From Streptomyces sp. CC228A (lineage in GTDB: Bacteria; Actinomycetota; Actinomycetes; Streptomycetales; Streptomycetaceae), in NCBI RefSeq assembly GCF_021390935.1, contig NZ_JAJPUI010000002.1, forward strand, positions 965,494 through 1,029,493: a stretch of DNA of 64,000 bases, in the 5' to 3' direction. The notes beneath the pieces are model-generated. The model made no database searches and was not told where the DNA came from. It saw only the letters and a list, made by a program, of their open reading frames with translations. Positions within the stretch are counted from its first letter, which is position 1. The number at the start of each line of letters is the position of its first letter. Shown piece by piece: positions 27,853 through 38,143 of the stretch. Both the position numbers and the translations under genes were made by a program.

Positions 27853-28719
27853 TCAGTTCGCGGTGGCCGCCGCGGCGCGCTCGGCCGCTTCGACGACGTT
27901 GACGAGCAGCTGGGCACGGGTCATCGGGCCCACACCGCCGGGGTTCGGGGCGACCCAGCCGGCCACCTCGCGCACGCCCGGGTGCACGTCGCCGACGACC
28001 TTGCCGCTCTCGTCGCGGCTGACGCCCACGTCGAGCACGGCGGCGCCCGGCTTGATGTCCTCCGGCTTGATCAGGTGCGGCACGCCCGCCGCCGCCACCA
28101 CGATGTCCGCCTGCCGCAGGTGGGCGGAGAGGTCCCGCGTACCGGTGTGGCACTGCGTGACGGTCGCGTTCTCGGAGCGGCGGGTGAGCAGCAGCGGCAT
28201 GGGACGGCCGATGGTGACGCCGCGTCCGACCACGACCACGTGCGCGCCCGCGATCTCCACGCCGTGCCGGCGCAGCAGCGCGACGATGCCGGCGGGCGTG
28301 CAGGGCAGCGGTGCGGGAACGCCCAGCACCAGGCGGCCGAGGTTGGTGGGGTGCAGCCCGTCCGCGTCCTTGGCGGGGTCCATCAGTTCCAGCACGCGGT
28401 TGGTGTCGATGCCCTTGGGCAGCGGGAGCTGCACGATGTAGCCGGTGCACGCCGGGTCCTCGTTGAGCTCGCGGACGACGGCCTGGATCTCCTCCTGCGT
28501 CGCCGTCGCGGGAAGCTCCCGCTGGATCGACGCGATGCCGACCTGGGCGCAGTCGCGGTGCTTTCCCGCCACGTACTTCTGGCTGCCGACGTCCTCGCCG
28601 ACGAGCACGGTCCCCAGCCCCGGCGTGATGCCCCCGGCCTTCAGATCGGCCACCCGGGCGGTGAGATCGGACTTGATCGCGGCTGCGGTGGCCTTGCCAT
28701 CGAGAATCTGGGCGCTCAT
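27853..28719 (-). CDS. folD: Methylenetetrahydrofolate dehydrogenase/cyclohydrolase
   Basis: This 288-residue bifunctional enzyme interconverts 5,10-methylene- and 10-formyl-tetrahydrofolate and so supplies formyl groups to PurN and PurH encoded nearby. Conserved features are the catalytic Tyr/Lys pair in [38 protein letters not shown], the NADP-binding [13 protein letters not shown] and [15 protein letters not shown]. The ATG at 28719 is the only start that gives the family's usual N-terminus ([10 protein letters not shown]). DUF3017 follows 17 bp downstream. Confidence 0.97.
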   Translation of the reverse strand: MSAQILDGKATAAAIKSDLTARVADLKAGGITPGLGTVLVGEDVGSQKYVAGKHRDCAQVGIASIQRELPATATQEEIQAVVRELNEDPACTGYIVQLPLPKGIDTNRVLELMDPAKDADGLHPTNLGRLVLGVPAPLPCTPAGIVALLRRHGVEIAGAHVVVVGRGVTIGRPMPLLLTRRSENATVTQCHTGTRDLSAHLRQADIVVAAAGVPHLIKPEDIKPGAAVLDVGVSRDESGKVVGDVHPGVREVAGWVAPNPGGVGPMTRAQLLVNVVEAAERAAAATAN

Positions 28720-29098
28720 GCGCCCCATCTTCCCGGATGGACGCCGTGCTCCACCAATTCCCCGGTGCGGCCGCGGAGATCCGTACGGATGCGTACAGGT
28801 CCGTGTACGTGGCGTGTACGCGCCGTGGACGAAACGCATGCGGCCGGTGTGGCGCAGCGGGAGACCAACGGGAAGTCGCGGCCCACAAACATTCCATGTG
28901 CACAACAATCCGGTTTCCGTCATCAATGCGACTGGACAAAGAGACGTTCGGAATAACACGATGATCCGCGCAATGCCGCGGGCAGTGCCGGGGGGACTGG
29001 CGGCCGCCGATACGCAGATTTCCGTACGCGTATACGCCGAGGTGCCGTTCCTCCGCGCGGGCCGCGCGTCCCCGCACGACCCACGGAGGAAGTCCGCC
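28720..29098. promoter_or_regulatory. Divergent promoter region, folD / small membrane gene
   Basis: The 379-bp gap holds GTAC-rich motifs around 28776-28832 (repeated CGTAC/GTGTACG) and a marked AT-rich island at about 28885-28970, the least G+C-rich stretch nearby. CGTACGCGTATACG occurs at about 29023-29036. These are probable promoter and operator elements for the two divergent genes. No small gene with a ribosome binding site was found. Confidence 0.4.
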
Positions 29099-29620
29099 AT
29101 GAGCTTCGGCGACCCCAACAACCCCTACGGCAACCAGCAGCCGCAGCCCGGCTACGGCTACCCCCAGGCCCCGGGCCAGTTCGGCGGGCAGCCCGCCGCC
29201 CCCATGCCGATGCCGAGTTCCGTGAAGACGGCCCGGATCATGGTGTGGATCATCACCGCCCTGCAGGTGGTCTTCGCCATCTACGCCGTGACGCAGATGG
29301 GCGAGGTCGACAAGGCGCTGGAGGGCGCCGGGCTGAACGGCCAGGAGGCCCAGATCGCCTCCGACATCGGCAAGGGCGTGGTCGTCTTCTTCGCCGCGTT
29401 CGCGGTGCTCTTCGCCATCCTGGGCCTGGTCATCGGTCTGAAGTACAGCAACGGCAGCAACGGTGTGCGCGTCTGCGCGATCGTCTGGGCGTCGTTCGCG
29501 ATCGTGGGCGGCCTCTTCCAGCTGCCGATCGGTATCGCGACCATCATCCTCGCGATCCTGCTGATCGTCTTCGCCGCGAAGGGCGACAGCGCGGCCTGGT
29601 TCAAGCGTCCGCGCTACTGA
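29099..29620 (+). CDS. Small tetraspan membrane protein with Pro/Gln-rich N-terminus
   Basis: This 173-residue protein has a hydrophilic N-terminal 40 residues rich in Gly, Pro, Gln and Tyr ([18 protein letters not shown]), then four predicted transmembrane helices. Similar proteins are widespread in Streptomyces without a defined function. GGAGGA lies 8 nt before the ATG. It is a single gene. A nested hairpin follows before a convergent gene. Confidence 0.8.
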   Translation: MSFGDPNNPYGNQQPQPGYGYPQAPGQFGGQPAAPMPMPSSVKTARIMVWIITALQVVFAIYAVTQMGEVDKALEGAGLNGQEAQIASDIGKGVVVFFAAFAVLFAILGLVIGLKYSNGSNGVRVCAIVWASFAIVGGLFQLPIGIATIILAILLIVFAAKGDSAAWFKRPRY

Positions 29621-29654
29621 GGCCGCCCGAGCCGGTCGACGGCTCCCCGGGGCT

Positions 29655-29700
29655 CGGGTCCGCGCCCCTCACCGGACCGATCGGTGACCCCGCGGACCCG
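29655..29700. terminator. Bidirectional terminator between convergent genes
   Basis: CGGGTCCGCG (29655-29664) and CGCGGACCCG (29691-29700) are perfect 10-bp arms. A second stem (TCACCG/CGGTGA) nests inside. The structure sits midway between two convergent stop codons. Confidence 0.65.
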
Positions 29701-29747
29701 GGCCCTGCCATGCAGCCGACCAGGCCCCGCACAGGCGGGACCGGGCC

Positions 29748-30620
29748 TCAGCCGCCGACGCAGTGCCGGTCGCCGGTCCGCGCCAGGACGACACACGCGC
29801 GCACACCGTCGGGGCCGCCGCCCAGCATGGGCGTCGAGAAGTAGCCCTCGGCGTCGTACTTGTCGCCGATCTCCGCCCGTTGGAGCCGGCCGTCCGGCGC
29901 GTGGACCTCCAACCGGTCACCGATGTCGGCGAGCCACACCCGGGCCCAGGTCGCCTCGCACGCCGCGCTGTGCCGGACGGACACCATGCGGCCGCCCACC
30001 ACCCGCCGCTCCACGACCGTGCGCGGCCGGGCGGCGGTCGTCCCGCACCCCTGCGCATAGGACCCGAGCCCCTCGCAGCCGGCCCCGCTGCAACCGCCCA
30101 CCGCGGCGCGCTCGCCGGGCCCCGGCGGCCACACGGGCCCGGTTCCCACCGCGGCCCCCACGCCTCCGAGCACCGCGGCGACCACCCCGACGGCAACGCC
30201 CCACCGCCGCGCCCGCGCCGGAGACCGCCCCTCCTGCCGGCGTTCACCCACGGGGCCGTGCCGGGGTCCGCCCCCGGGGTCCTGCCGGGGTTCCGGCTCG
30301 GATTCCGCCTCCCGGGCAGATTCCGGCTCCGCCTCGGACTCGGGCTCGGACTCGGTCGCGTGGCGGCGGCCCAGGTCGGCCAGGTCCCAGAGGGCCAGCA
30401 GGCGGCCGGGCGGCTCGTCGGAGAGGACGCACAGCTCGCGCACGAGTTCCCGGGGCGGCGGCAGGGCCCCGCTGAGGTAGCGCTGCCACGACGACTTGCT
30501 GGCGGTCGTACGGGCGGCCAGGGCCGCCATGCTCAGCCCCGAACGGTCCTTCAGGGCCCGCAGCTCACGCGCCAGGACACGCCACTCACGCGACGCTCCG
30601 GACGCACCGGGAGGAGTCAC
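29748..30620 (-). CDS. Membrane-anchored HTH protein with DUF2690 ectodomain (second copy)
   Basis: This 290-residue protein has an HTH (LARELRALKDRSGLSMAALA, then ASKSSWQRYLSGALPPPREL), a Glu/Ser-rich linker, one transmembrane helix (GVAVGVVAAVLGGVGAAVG) and a DUF2690 domain with conserved Cys (CSGAGCEGLGSYAQGC, ACEATWARV, ACVVLARTGDRHC). The start is the GTG of a GTGA overlap with the upstream gene at 30617-30620, so the two are translationally coupled. It resembles the protein at 25290-26510 and may respond to a related surface signal. Confidence 0.8.
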   Translation of the reverse strand: MTPPGASGASREWRVLARELRALKDRSGLSMAALAARTTASKSSWQRYLSGALPPPRELVRELCVLSDEPPGRLLALWDLADLGRRHATESEPESEAEPESAREAESEPEPRQDPGGGPRHGPVGERRQEGRSPARARRWGVAVGVVAAVLGGVGAAVGTGPVWPPGPGERAAVGGCSGAGCEGLGSYAQGCGTTAARPRTVVERRVVGGRMVSVRHSAACEATWARVWLADIGDRLEVHAPDGRLQRAEIGDKYDAEGYFSTPMLGGGPDGVRACVVLARTGDRHCVGG

Positions 30621-31467
30621 CGGCGCAGGACCTTCCAGGTGTGCTCCCCCACGACGCCGTCCACCACCAGCCCCGCGTCGTCCTGGAGCCGTTTCACGGC
30701 CTTCTCCGTCGCCCGGCCGTACACGCCGTCCACCGCCCCCACGTCGTACCCGTGGTGGTTCAGCAGGCACTGCGCCTCCGCCACGTCCCAGCTCGTGCCG
30801 ATCTGCTCCAGCAGCGCGGTCAAGGTGTCGCTGTGCCCCGCGTACAGCCGCCCGTCCTCGCGGCGGACGTCGCAGTCGTAGGTGCGCCCCCGCTCGAACA
30901 CGTACGGGGACGCCGCCACCCGGGTCTTCTGGCGCGCCTCGGCGCCCGTCCCGTCCCCCGGCAGCCCCCGTACCAGGAGCAGCACGGCGACCCCGACCAG
31001 CCCCGAGAGCACCACGGCGCCGCCCGCGATCAGCCGTGCCCTTCCCGGCACCGCGCGGCCCGCCTTCCCCGGCCTCCCGGACCCGCCGGCGGGCGGAGCG
31101 GAGGCCTGGCCGCCGCCCCCGTGCCGGCCGGCCCTCCCGACCCGTCCGCGCCCGCATCCGGAGCCGGGCCGGGCTCCGTGTCCGTACGAGCCGCCGCCTC
31201 ACGGGCCTCCACGGCCAGCAGCCGCAGGGCGAGCAGCCGGTCCGCGTCCGCGTCGGTGCCGCACAGCCGGGCCAACTCCCGCAGGGCCTCCGGCGGCGGG
31301 AGCTGTCTGCCGTTCAGGTAGCGCTCCCAGGAGGACCTGCTGAAACCGGTGCGCGACGCGAGCGCCGCCAGCCCCAGGCCGCTGCGGTCCTTGAGGGCGC
31401 GCATCCCGCCGACGAGCCTGCGCTCGTCGGCGCCGAGCCCTGCGGGCAGTCGTTTCCACGGCGTCAT
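30617..31467 (-). CDS. HTH / TM / peptidoglycan-binding-like protein, frame-interrupted
   Basis: The N-terminus (ATG at 31467) has the same HTH type (GGMRALKDRSGLGLAALASR, then SRSSWERYLNGRQLPP). A linker leads to a transmembrane helix (LIAGGAVVLSGLVGVAVLLLV) and a C-terminal region ending in a PGRP/PG_binding_1-like helical repeat (AQCLLNHHGYDVGAVDGVYG, ATEKAVKRLQDDAGL). The parts lie in two frames joined by one missing base near 31080-31100. An extracellular peptidoglycan-binding module on a DNA-binding membrane protein suggests sensing of cell-wall state. It is coupled to the DUF2690 protein downstream. Confidence 0.75.
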
Positions 31468-31697
31468 GTGTCCCCCCACGCACTGTGGCACCGCTCCGGA
31501 TGGTCGGCCCGGAGTCGGCTCCCAGCGTACCGAGGCGACCCACGAGGTCCCGCCCCGTCCTCCCCCACCGCAGGTCAGCGGCGTGGGTGACCCGTATGGG
31601 CCGCAAACCGCCCTGCGGCGGGGCCGCTTTGTGGCCCACTGGTGGCGCGGCGGGACACCGGCCGCGCAACGCACAGCCACCAGGCATAAGGAGCAGC

Positions 31698-32000
31698 ATG
31701 CGCAAGACCCTCATGGGCGTCGCCTCGACGACCGCGGCCCTCGGCGTGGGCCTCTTCGGCCTCGCCGCGCCGGCCCAGGCCGTCGGGAAGAACGTCGGGA
31801 CCTGCGTCAAGACGAACGTGTACACGCAGCCGGCCGACCAGGTCGCGCAGGTGATCAACCGGTGCAAGGGATCGGTCAAGGTGAAGGTCGTCGCGGCCTT
31901 CCACAAGGACAGCCCGTGCGTGACGCTGCCGAAGGGGGCCAAGCCCTACCACTTCCGGATCAAGGCGCCCGGCTACTACAAGAAGACGGTCAAGTGCTGA
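31698..32000 (+). CDS. Small secreted four-cysteine protein, amylase-inhibitor-like
   Basis: This 100-residue precursor has a Sec signal peptide (MRKTLMGVASTTAALGVGLF, cleaved after APAQA). The mature about 72 residues contain four Cys (GTC, NRC, SPC, VKC) and a VKVKVV strand. The Cys spacing and the strand after the second Cys resemble the tendamistat family of Streptomyces alpha-amylase inhibitors, but the inhibitory Trp-Arg-Tyr triplet is absent, so target and activity may differ. AAGGAGCAGC precedes the ATG. Single gene ended by a strong hairpin. The assignment to the fold is an inference. Confidence 0.7.
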   Translation: MRKTLMGVASTTAALGVGLFGLAAPAQAVGKNVGTCVKTNVYTQPADQVAQVINRCKGSVKVKVVAAFHKDSPCVTLPKGAKPYHFRIKAPGYYKKTVKC

Positions 32001-32022
32001 CCCTTCCGTGAGATGAGACGCG

Positions 32023-32063
32023 ACGGCGCCGGAGGCCTCACGGGGGAGGGGCTCCGGCGCCGT
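32023..32063. terminator. Bidirectional terminator, secreted protein / purH
   Basis: ACGGCGCCGGAG (32023-32034) and CTCCGGCGCCGT (32052-32063) are perfect 12-bp arms with a 17-nt loop, between two convergent genes. Confidence 0.8.
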
Positions 32064-32101
32064 ACGGTCACCTCGACCGGGAAGACATCAGACGTCAGGC
32101 G

Positions 32102-33679
32102 TCAGTGGAAGAAGTGGCGGGTGCAGGTGAAGTACATCGTGACGCCCGCCTTCTCGGCGGCCTCGACGACCTGCTCGTCGCGGACCGAACCACCCGGCTG
32201 CACGACGGCCTTCACGCCGGCCGCCGTCAGGATCTCCAGGCCGTCGGGGAAGGGGAAGAAGGCGTCCGACGCGGCGTACGCCCCGCGCGCCCGCTCCTCG
32301 CCGGCCCGCTCGACGGCCAGCTTGGCGGAGTCAACACGGTTGACCTGCCCCATGCCGACGCCCACGCTGGCACCGTCCTTGGCGAGCAGGATCGCGTTGG
32401 ACTTCACGGCCCGGCAGGCCCTCCAGGCGAACGCCAGCTCGGCGAGCTCCGCCTCCGGCAGGGCCTCGCCCGCGGCGAGGGTCCAGGTGGCCGGGTCGTC
32501 GCCGTCGGCCTGCAGCCGGTCGGTGACCTGGAGCAGCGCGCCGCCGTCGATGGGCTTCAGCTCGACGGCGGCGGACGGGGCGTCAGGGCAGCGCAGCACG
32601 CGGATGTTCTTCTTGCGTGCCAGGACCTCGACGGCGCCGTCCTCGTAGCCGGGCGCGACGATGACCTCGGTGAAGATGTCGGCGACCTGCTCGGCCATGG
32701 CCACGGACACCGGGCGGTTGACGGCGATCACCCCGCCGAACGCGGACAGCGGGTCGCAGGCGTGGGCCTTGCGGTGGGCCTCGGCCACGTCCGCGCCGAC
32801 CGCGATACCGCACGGGTTGGCGTGCTTGATGATCGCCACGCACGGCTCGGCGTGGTCGTACGCGGCGCGGCGCGCGGCCTCCGTGTCCGTGTAGTTGTTG
32901 AAGGACATCTCCTTGCCGTGCAGCTGCTCCGCCTCGGCGAGGCCGCCCTTGCCGTCGACGTAGAGCGCGGCGCCCTGGTGCGGGTTCTCGCCGTAGCGCA
33001 GCACGTTCTTGCGGGTGTACGTACAGGCCGCGAAGTCCGGGAAGAGCCCCGCGGCGGAGCCGCTGTCGGACGCCGTGTCGGCCGGGGCGTACGAGGAGGC
33101 GAACCACGAGGCCACGGCCACGTCGTAGGCGGCGGTGTGCTGGAACGCCTCCGCGGCCAGCCGCTTGCGGGCCGCCAGGTCGAAGCCGCCGCCCGCGACC
33201 GCGGCGAGCACGTCGCCGTACCGCGCCGGGGACGTCACCACGGCGACGGACGGGTGGTTCTTGGCGGCGGCGCGGACCATGGACGGGCCGCCGATGTCGA
33301 TCTGCTCCACGCACTCGTCGGGGCCCGCGCCGGACGCGACGGTCGCCTCGAAGGGGTAGAGGTTCACGACGACCAGGTCGAAGGGCTCCACGCCGAGCTC
33401 GGCGAGCTGCTCGCGGTGCGCGTCCAGGCGCAGGTCCGCGAGGATGCCGGCGTGGACGCGCGGGTGCAGGGTCTTGACGCGGCCGTCCAGGCACTCGGGG
33501 AAGCCCGTCAGCTCCTCGACCTTGGTGACCGGCACGTCGGCCGCCGCGATCCGGGCGGCCGTGGAGCCCGTGGAGACCAGCTCGACGCCCGCCTCGTGCA
33601 GCCCGCGGGCCAGCTCCTCCAGACCCGTCTTGTCGTAGACGCTGATCAACGCGCGACGGATGGGCTTATTCACCGACAT
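32102..33679 (-). CDS. purH: Bifunctional AICAR transformylase / IMP cyclohydrolase
   Basis: This 525-residue enzyme catalyses the last two steps of IMP synthesis. The N-terminal MGS-like cyclohydrolase domain ([43 protein letters not shown]) precedes the transformylase domain with [31 protein letters not shown] and [11 protein letters not shown]. The ATG at 33679 gives the standard start ([19 protein letters not shown]) and lies inside the 3' end of purN (14-bp overlap), showing a purN-purH operon. Confidence 0.97.
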   Translation of the reverse strand: MSVNKPIRRALISVYDKTGLEELARGLHEAGVELVSTGSTAARIAAADVPVTKVEELTGFPECLDGRVKTLHPRVHAGILADLRLDAHREQLAELGVEPFDLVVVNLYPFEATVASGAGPDECVEQIDIGGPSMVRAAAKNHPSVAVVTSPARYGDVLAAVAGGGFDLAARKRLAAEAFQHTAAYDVAVASWFASSYAPADTASDSGSAAGLFPDFAACTYTRKNVLRYGENPHQGAALYVDGKGGLAEAEQLHGKEMSFNNYTDTEAARRAAYDHAEPCVAIIKHANPCGIAVGADVAEAHRKAHACDPLSAFGGVIAVNRPVSVAMAEQVADIFTEVIVAPGYEDGAVEVLARKKNIRVLRCPDAPSAAVELKPIDGGALLQVTDRLQADGDDPATWTLAAGEALPEAELAELAFAWRACRAVKSNAILLAKDGASVGVGMGQVNRVDSAKLAVERAGEERARGAYAASDAFFPFPDGLEILTAAGVKAVVQPGGSVRDEQVVEAAEKAGVTMYFTCTRHFFH

Positions 33680-34298
33680 GAACCTTTCGTCCCTCAATGC
33701 GGTAGCCGTGTCGGGCCAGACGCCCCACGACCTCGACGAGCAGCCTGCGCTCGACTTCCTTGATGCGCTCATGGAGAGCGGCTTCGTCGTCCGTGTCCCG
33801 CACCTCGACCACCCCCTGGGCGATGATCGGGCCGGTGTCGACGCCGTCGTCGACGAAGTGGACAGTGCATCCGGTGACCTTCGCGCCGTACGCGAGTGCG
33901 TCCCGCACCCCGTGGGCACCGGGAAAACTGGGCAGGAGAGCGGGATGCGTGTTGATCGTCCGTCCCCCGAAGCGCGCCAGGAACTCCTTCCCGACGATCT
34001 TCATGAAGCCGGCGGAGACGACGAGGTCGGGCGCGTACGCGGCGGTCGCCTCGGCGAGCGCCCTGTCCCACGCGTCCCGGCTGCCGTAGTCCTTCACCCG
34101 GCACACGAACGTCGGCAGCCCCGCGCGCTCGGCCCGCTCCAGGCCGGCGATGCCGGTGCGGTCGGCGCCCACGGCGACGACCTCGACGGCGGAACCGAAT
34201 CCGGCGGGGTCGGCGGCGACGGCGTCGAGCAGCGCCTGGAGGTTCGTCCCCGATCCGGAGACCAGGACGACGAGGCGGGCGGGGGCGGCGGCAGCCAC
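33666..34298 (-). CDS. purN: Phosphoribosylglycinamide formyltransferase
   Basis: This 210-residue enzyme transfers a formyl group from 10-formyl-THF to GAR in purine synthesis. It shows the phosphate-binding start [18 protein letters not shown], the catalytic Asn/His in [19 protein letters not shown], and the Asp of [15 protein letters not shown]. The GTG at 34298 gives the normal N-terminus. The stop overlaps the purH start. folD, about 5 kb away, supplies the cofactor. Confidence 0.96.
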   Translation of the reverse strand: MAAAAPARLVVLVSGSGTNLQALLDAVAADPAGFGSAVEVVAVGADRTGIAGLERAERAGLPTFVCRVKDYGSRDAWDRALAEATAAYAPDLVVSAGFMKIVGKEFLARFGGRTINTHPALLPSFPGAHGVRDALAYGAKVTGCTVHFVDDGVDTGPIIAQGVVEVRDTDDEAALHERIKEVERRLLVEVVGRLARHGYRIEGRKVHVGE

Positions 34299-34550
34299 GG
34301 GGGGACTCTTTTCGCTGTTCCGTTCGGCTTTGTGTGGTCGTACGAACGCGTCGCCCCCTCGGATACGGGGAACTCTACGAAGGAGCCGACCGTCAGCAAC
34401 GATACCGGCACGGCGTCCCTCCCCCACGGGACGGGGGCGGACCAGGGCGGTAGCGTCTGGGGCGGGAGCCGTCCGGACGACGGACGGACACGACAACACA
34501 AGATCCGCGGGCGCCCGTTGCCCGGGGTCTGAGGGGAAGACGTTCACCAC

Positions 34551-34770
34551 ATGCCGGACCGACGCCGCCGCACGGCCACCCACCTCCTGCCGCGGGAACG
34601 CCAGTCCACCGACGACAGCAACCCGTTCGCGCCGCCGCCGGAGGGCAGGCCCGACCAGCCCTGGCAGCCGCGCCACCACTCCGGAGAGGGCGAAGGGAAC
34701 GACGACGGCCAGGACGAGGGCGGCTCGAAGGCGCCCGGCGGCCGGTGGAGCCCGCGCCAGCCCGGCGTTG
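34551..34770 (+). pseudogene. N-terminal fragment of a Streptomyces membrane protein
   Basis: The stretch STDDSNPFAPPPEGRPDQPW is a distinctive N-terminal segment that I recall from Streptomyces membrane proteins encoded near purH. Here the rest of that protein (a Gly/Pro linker and hydrophobic helices) cannot be found in any frame before the next gene. The interval 34770-35160 is G/C-rich without membrane-like sequence. I therefore read it as a decayed fragment. The comparison is from memory and has not been searched. Confidence 0.5.
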
Positions 34771-35162
34771 AGCACCCCGGGCTGATGACCTGGCACGGCA
34801 GCGGTACTGGCCCCCACCGGCCGCGGCCACCGGTCCGGCCCCCGCCGCCGACTGCACCGACGCTCCCCGACCCGTCCGGCCCAGCACCCACCTCGGGCTC
34901 ATGGCGCACCCGGGAAGGGAGTCGGCCGGGCAGTCGGGAACGGAGTCGGCCGGGCGCCCGGGCGCACCGTCGGAGACGTTCGCGCCGCCTCCACAGCGGT
35001 CACTCTGCGTGGCCGACCCGCCGTCGAAACCTGTGCAACAGGGGAGAGTGCGTCACGGGTAGGTCTCCGTGGCCGCCCCGCTGTTCCGCCCGTCGCACAC
35101 CCTCCGTAACCTTGCTCCGAAGCAGCGGGCGGGCCGAGCGGACACGTGGAACACACCAGGGC

Positions 35163-35766
35163 ATGGGCGCTGGGCTGGTGCTCCTACGGTCGGTACCGGC
35201 TGAGGGAGAGACGCCGCGGGGCATGGGCAGGGTGTGGCGGGCCCATGACGAGTACTCCACCACCGTCGCCGTCAAGGAACTGACGGCGGGACGGTACGTC
35301 TCCGAGGCCGACCGCACGGTCCTGCACGCCCGCACCCAGAAGGAGGCGCGGGCCGCCGCCCGTATCAGCCACCCCTCGGTCGTCACCGTCCACGACGTGC
35401 TGGAGTACGACGACCGCCCGTGGATCGTCATGCAGTACGTGGACGGCCAGTCGCTCGCCGACGCGGTGAAGGCGGCCGACAGCGGACGCATCGACCGGGA
35501 GGCCATACATCGGCCTGCACGTGCTCGGCGCCCTCAGCGCCGCCCACGCGGCCGGGGTGCTGCGGGACGTCAAGCCGGGCAACGTCCTGCTCGCCCGGGA
35601 CCGGAGCGGGTGCTGCCCCGACCGACTTCCCGGGATCGCCGCCATCGAAGGCGACTCCACCATCACCCGCACCGGCGAACTCGTCGGCTCCATCGACTTC
35701 CTGGCGCCCGAACGGGTACGCGGCGGCGACCCAGCCCGCCTCCGACCTGTGGGCGCTCGGCGCCCC
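35163..35766 (+). pseudogene. Truncated Ser/Thr protein kinase gene
   Basis: Kinase motifs are visible: [11 protein letters not shown] (end of the Gly loop), TTVAVKEL with the ATP-binding Lys, [26 protein letters not shown] (catalytic loop without the usual His), [15 protein letters not shown] (activation segment) and SDLWALGA. They lie in at least three frames. The DFG region is damaged and the Gly loop is short. The coding signal stops at SDLWALGA near 35760, well before the end of a kinase domain, and runs directly into the reversed DUF6350 gene. More than single-base errors are involved, so the gene is considered decayed. Confidence 0.75.
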
Positions 35767-37193
35767 CAGGCTTCGTCCCTCCGCGCCGGCGGGGGCGCCG
35801 CCGCACCCGCCGTGCGCCAGGCCAGGACCAGACCCGCGGCCACCGGCACCACCGCGGCGGACCACGTCAGCCAGTCGCCGCGCGCCGCCCCGTCCGGTAC
35901 GGCGGCGAGCAGCGGGAAGTCCGGTACGGCCGCGTCGCCGCTCACGGCCAGCGGGGACACCGCAGCCCCCGTACCCACCAGGAAACCGGGGCCCAGCCCG
36001 TACGCCGCCCCCACACCGCGGCGTTCGGCAGCAGTGCCACGACCAGCGCCAGGACCGCCATCCGGCCGCCCCACTCGCCGGACAGCCCCATGAGCGACGC
36101 CCGTGCGGCCCCGGCGTGCCAGCCCACCGCGACGGCGACCACGAGCGCGCCTCCCCAGCAGGGCCGCGAGCGCGCCGCCCGCCGCCCGCGCCGCCACCAG
36201 GGAACGCGACCGCGCGGGAGCGCACCGCACCCACTGCGGCAGCCACCCGGGCAGCGGCCCCAGGGGGCGTCCGCAGGCGCTCCACGCGCCGGCGGCCGCC
36301 GCGAGCAGCACCACCCACGGCACGTGCAGCGCCGCGCTCACCGCGGTGGCGGCCGGCGCCCCGTCCCTGGCGTAGGCCACCGCGCCGACCGCGACCAGCA
36401 GGTAGCCCACCGTCACGGCGGCCACGACGCCGGACGAGGACGGCCGGGCCCGAGCGTCACCCGGGTCCAGCGCGTCCCTCGACGTCCGGTACACCAGCCA
36501 CACCGGCAGGACCGACAGCAGCAGCGGCACGAGTCCGACCGGAGCCGGAGCCCCGGTCAGGGTGTCGGGCCGGACCAGCTCCGTCCCGTGCGCCAGCAGC
36601 CACAGCGCCGCCGCCACGCGCAGGGCACCGCCGGGGCCGCTGTCCGGGTACGGGGAGCTGATCCACGCGACGATCACCAGGACGGCCAGCGCCCCCAGCC
36701 CGAGCCCCGCTGCGATCACCCCGCGCGCCAGGCACACGGCGACCGCGGCGGGGGCGCTGCCCCCGTACACCACGGACGACGCCGCAGACGACGGGGGCGA
36801 CGGAGCGGGCGCAGGGCGGGGTGCCATGGGCGGCTGCGGCGGAGGCGCGGTCGGGGACGGCCGGGACCCGGGGCCGGGTGCTGCCGCAGCCGTGGAAGGG
36901 GGCGGTGCGGACGGCTGGGACGGCGGCGGCGCCGCCGACGCGGAGGGCGCTGACGCGGAAGGCGGCGACGCGGAGGGCGCTGACGCGGGGGCGGTCGGCG
37001 CGGGGGCGGTCGGCGCGGGGGCGGCCCGCATGGCACCGGCCGGCATGGCACCGGCAGACGCGGGGGGCGGCGACGCGGCGGTGCCCGGCGTCGTGGAGGT
37101 CGGCGGGGCGGGGGGCGGCGACGCGGGGACGGCCGGCGTCGTGGAGGTCGGCGGCGGTGTCGGGGCGGACGGGTCGCGCGTCAACTCGGTCAC
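35767..37193 (-). CDS. DUF6350 polytopic membrane protein, 3'-truncated and frame-interrupted
   Basis: From the GTG at 37193 a Pro/Ala/Ser-rich N-terminus of about 125 residues is followed by multiple transmembrane helices ([107 protein letters not shown]). A middle section (about 36010-36160) is in another frame, so two opposite single-base changes flank it. The C-terminus stops at RRDEAWG near 35770, where the reversed kinase remnant begins, so the final helices of this family are lost. The family is usual directly upstream of purN in Streptomyces, as far as I recall. Function unknown. Confidence 0.7.
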
Positions 37194-37268
37194 GGAAGCA
37201 TGCTGCCAACGACACGCGCTGTAGCCATGTAACAGGCGTATGCCCGTTGTGTCGCTCAAGATACGGTT
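37194..37268. promoter_or_regulatory. Divergent promoter, DUF6350 / sigma-like gene
   Basis: The 75-bp gap contains TTGTGT near 37248 and a TACGGT -10-like box ending a few bases before the ATG at 37269, as in leaderless Streptomyces genes. The GTG of the DUF6350 gene has no clear ribosome binding site either. Confidence 0.4.
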
Positions 37269-38143
37269 ATGTACTTTTCCGCCCACCTTGTACGGTCCGC
37301 GCCTCCCGCGGTGTCCGGGGCGTCCGCGACCCCCGCAGCGCCCGCCGGGCCCGTCGAGGCATTCGACAGGTTGTACGCGCACGTCGCCCCGCCCCTCGCC
37401 CGGCAGGCGTACCTGCTGACCGGGCGGCGGCAGCTGGCGCGCGAGGCCGTGGAACGGGCGTTCCACCAGGCATGGGAGCGGTGGCCCGAGGTCGCGGTGG
37501 ACCGCGACCCCGCAGGCTGGGTACGGGCGGCGACGCACGACTACGCGCTGTCGCCCTGGCACCGGCTGCGGCCCGGCCTCACCCGGGCGGCGCAACCGCC
37601 GGACCAGGGGGACGACCGCAGACTCCGCACCGCCCTGCTCGCGCTGCCCGCCCCGTACCGCCGCACCCTGCTGCTCTTCGACGGGCTGCGCCTCGGCCTC
37701 CCGGACACCGCGGCGGAGACCGAGGCCAGCACGCCCGCCGCGGGCCACCGGCTGATGCACGCCCGCGAGGCCCTCGCGGAGCTGCTGCCCGAACTCGCCT
37801 CGGCGGAGCAGGTACGGGAACGGCTCGCCGCCCTGCTCACCGGCGGGCCGACGCCTCCCTTGGCCCCGCCTGCCGCCGTCCGCTCGGGCAGCGAGCGGCG
37901 GGTGCGGGGGTGGGTGCGCGGCACCGCGGCGATGACCGCGCTGATCGCCGCGGCGACCGCCTTCACCCTGGCGACCGCGCCCACCCACTACGAACCGGCG
38001 ATCGCGCCCGGCGAGGCCGTGGCCGGGGTACCGCCGCCCTGGGCGGCCCGCCGCAGTTGACCTCCGCGGACCGGAAGCTGCGCGCGCGGCTCGGCGAGGA
38101 GTCCGTGACCGGCCCGCCCCGCCTCGTACCCGACGCCCGGTGA
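37269..38143 (+). CDS. Sigma-70 region-like membrane-associated protein, frame-interrupted at the end
   Basis: The first about 190 residues resemble an ECF sigma factor: region 2-like [20 protein letters not shown], then [18 protein letters not shown], and a degenerate region 4 ([20 protein letters not shown]). A single hydrophobic helix follows ([18 protein letters not shown]). Such sigma-like proteins with a C-terminal helix lie between sucD and DUF6350 in other Streptomyces, by my recollection. The frame fails near 38035-38045. One missing base restores the tail [20 protein letters not shown] to a TGA at 38141. Whether it works as a sigma factor is doubtful because region 4 is weak. Confidence 0.65.

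Noticed and set aside
28720..29098. A small gene at 28737-28964
   Set aside because: The frame lacks a ribosome binding site and coding bias and covers the AT-rich promoter region of folD.
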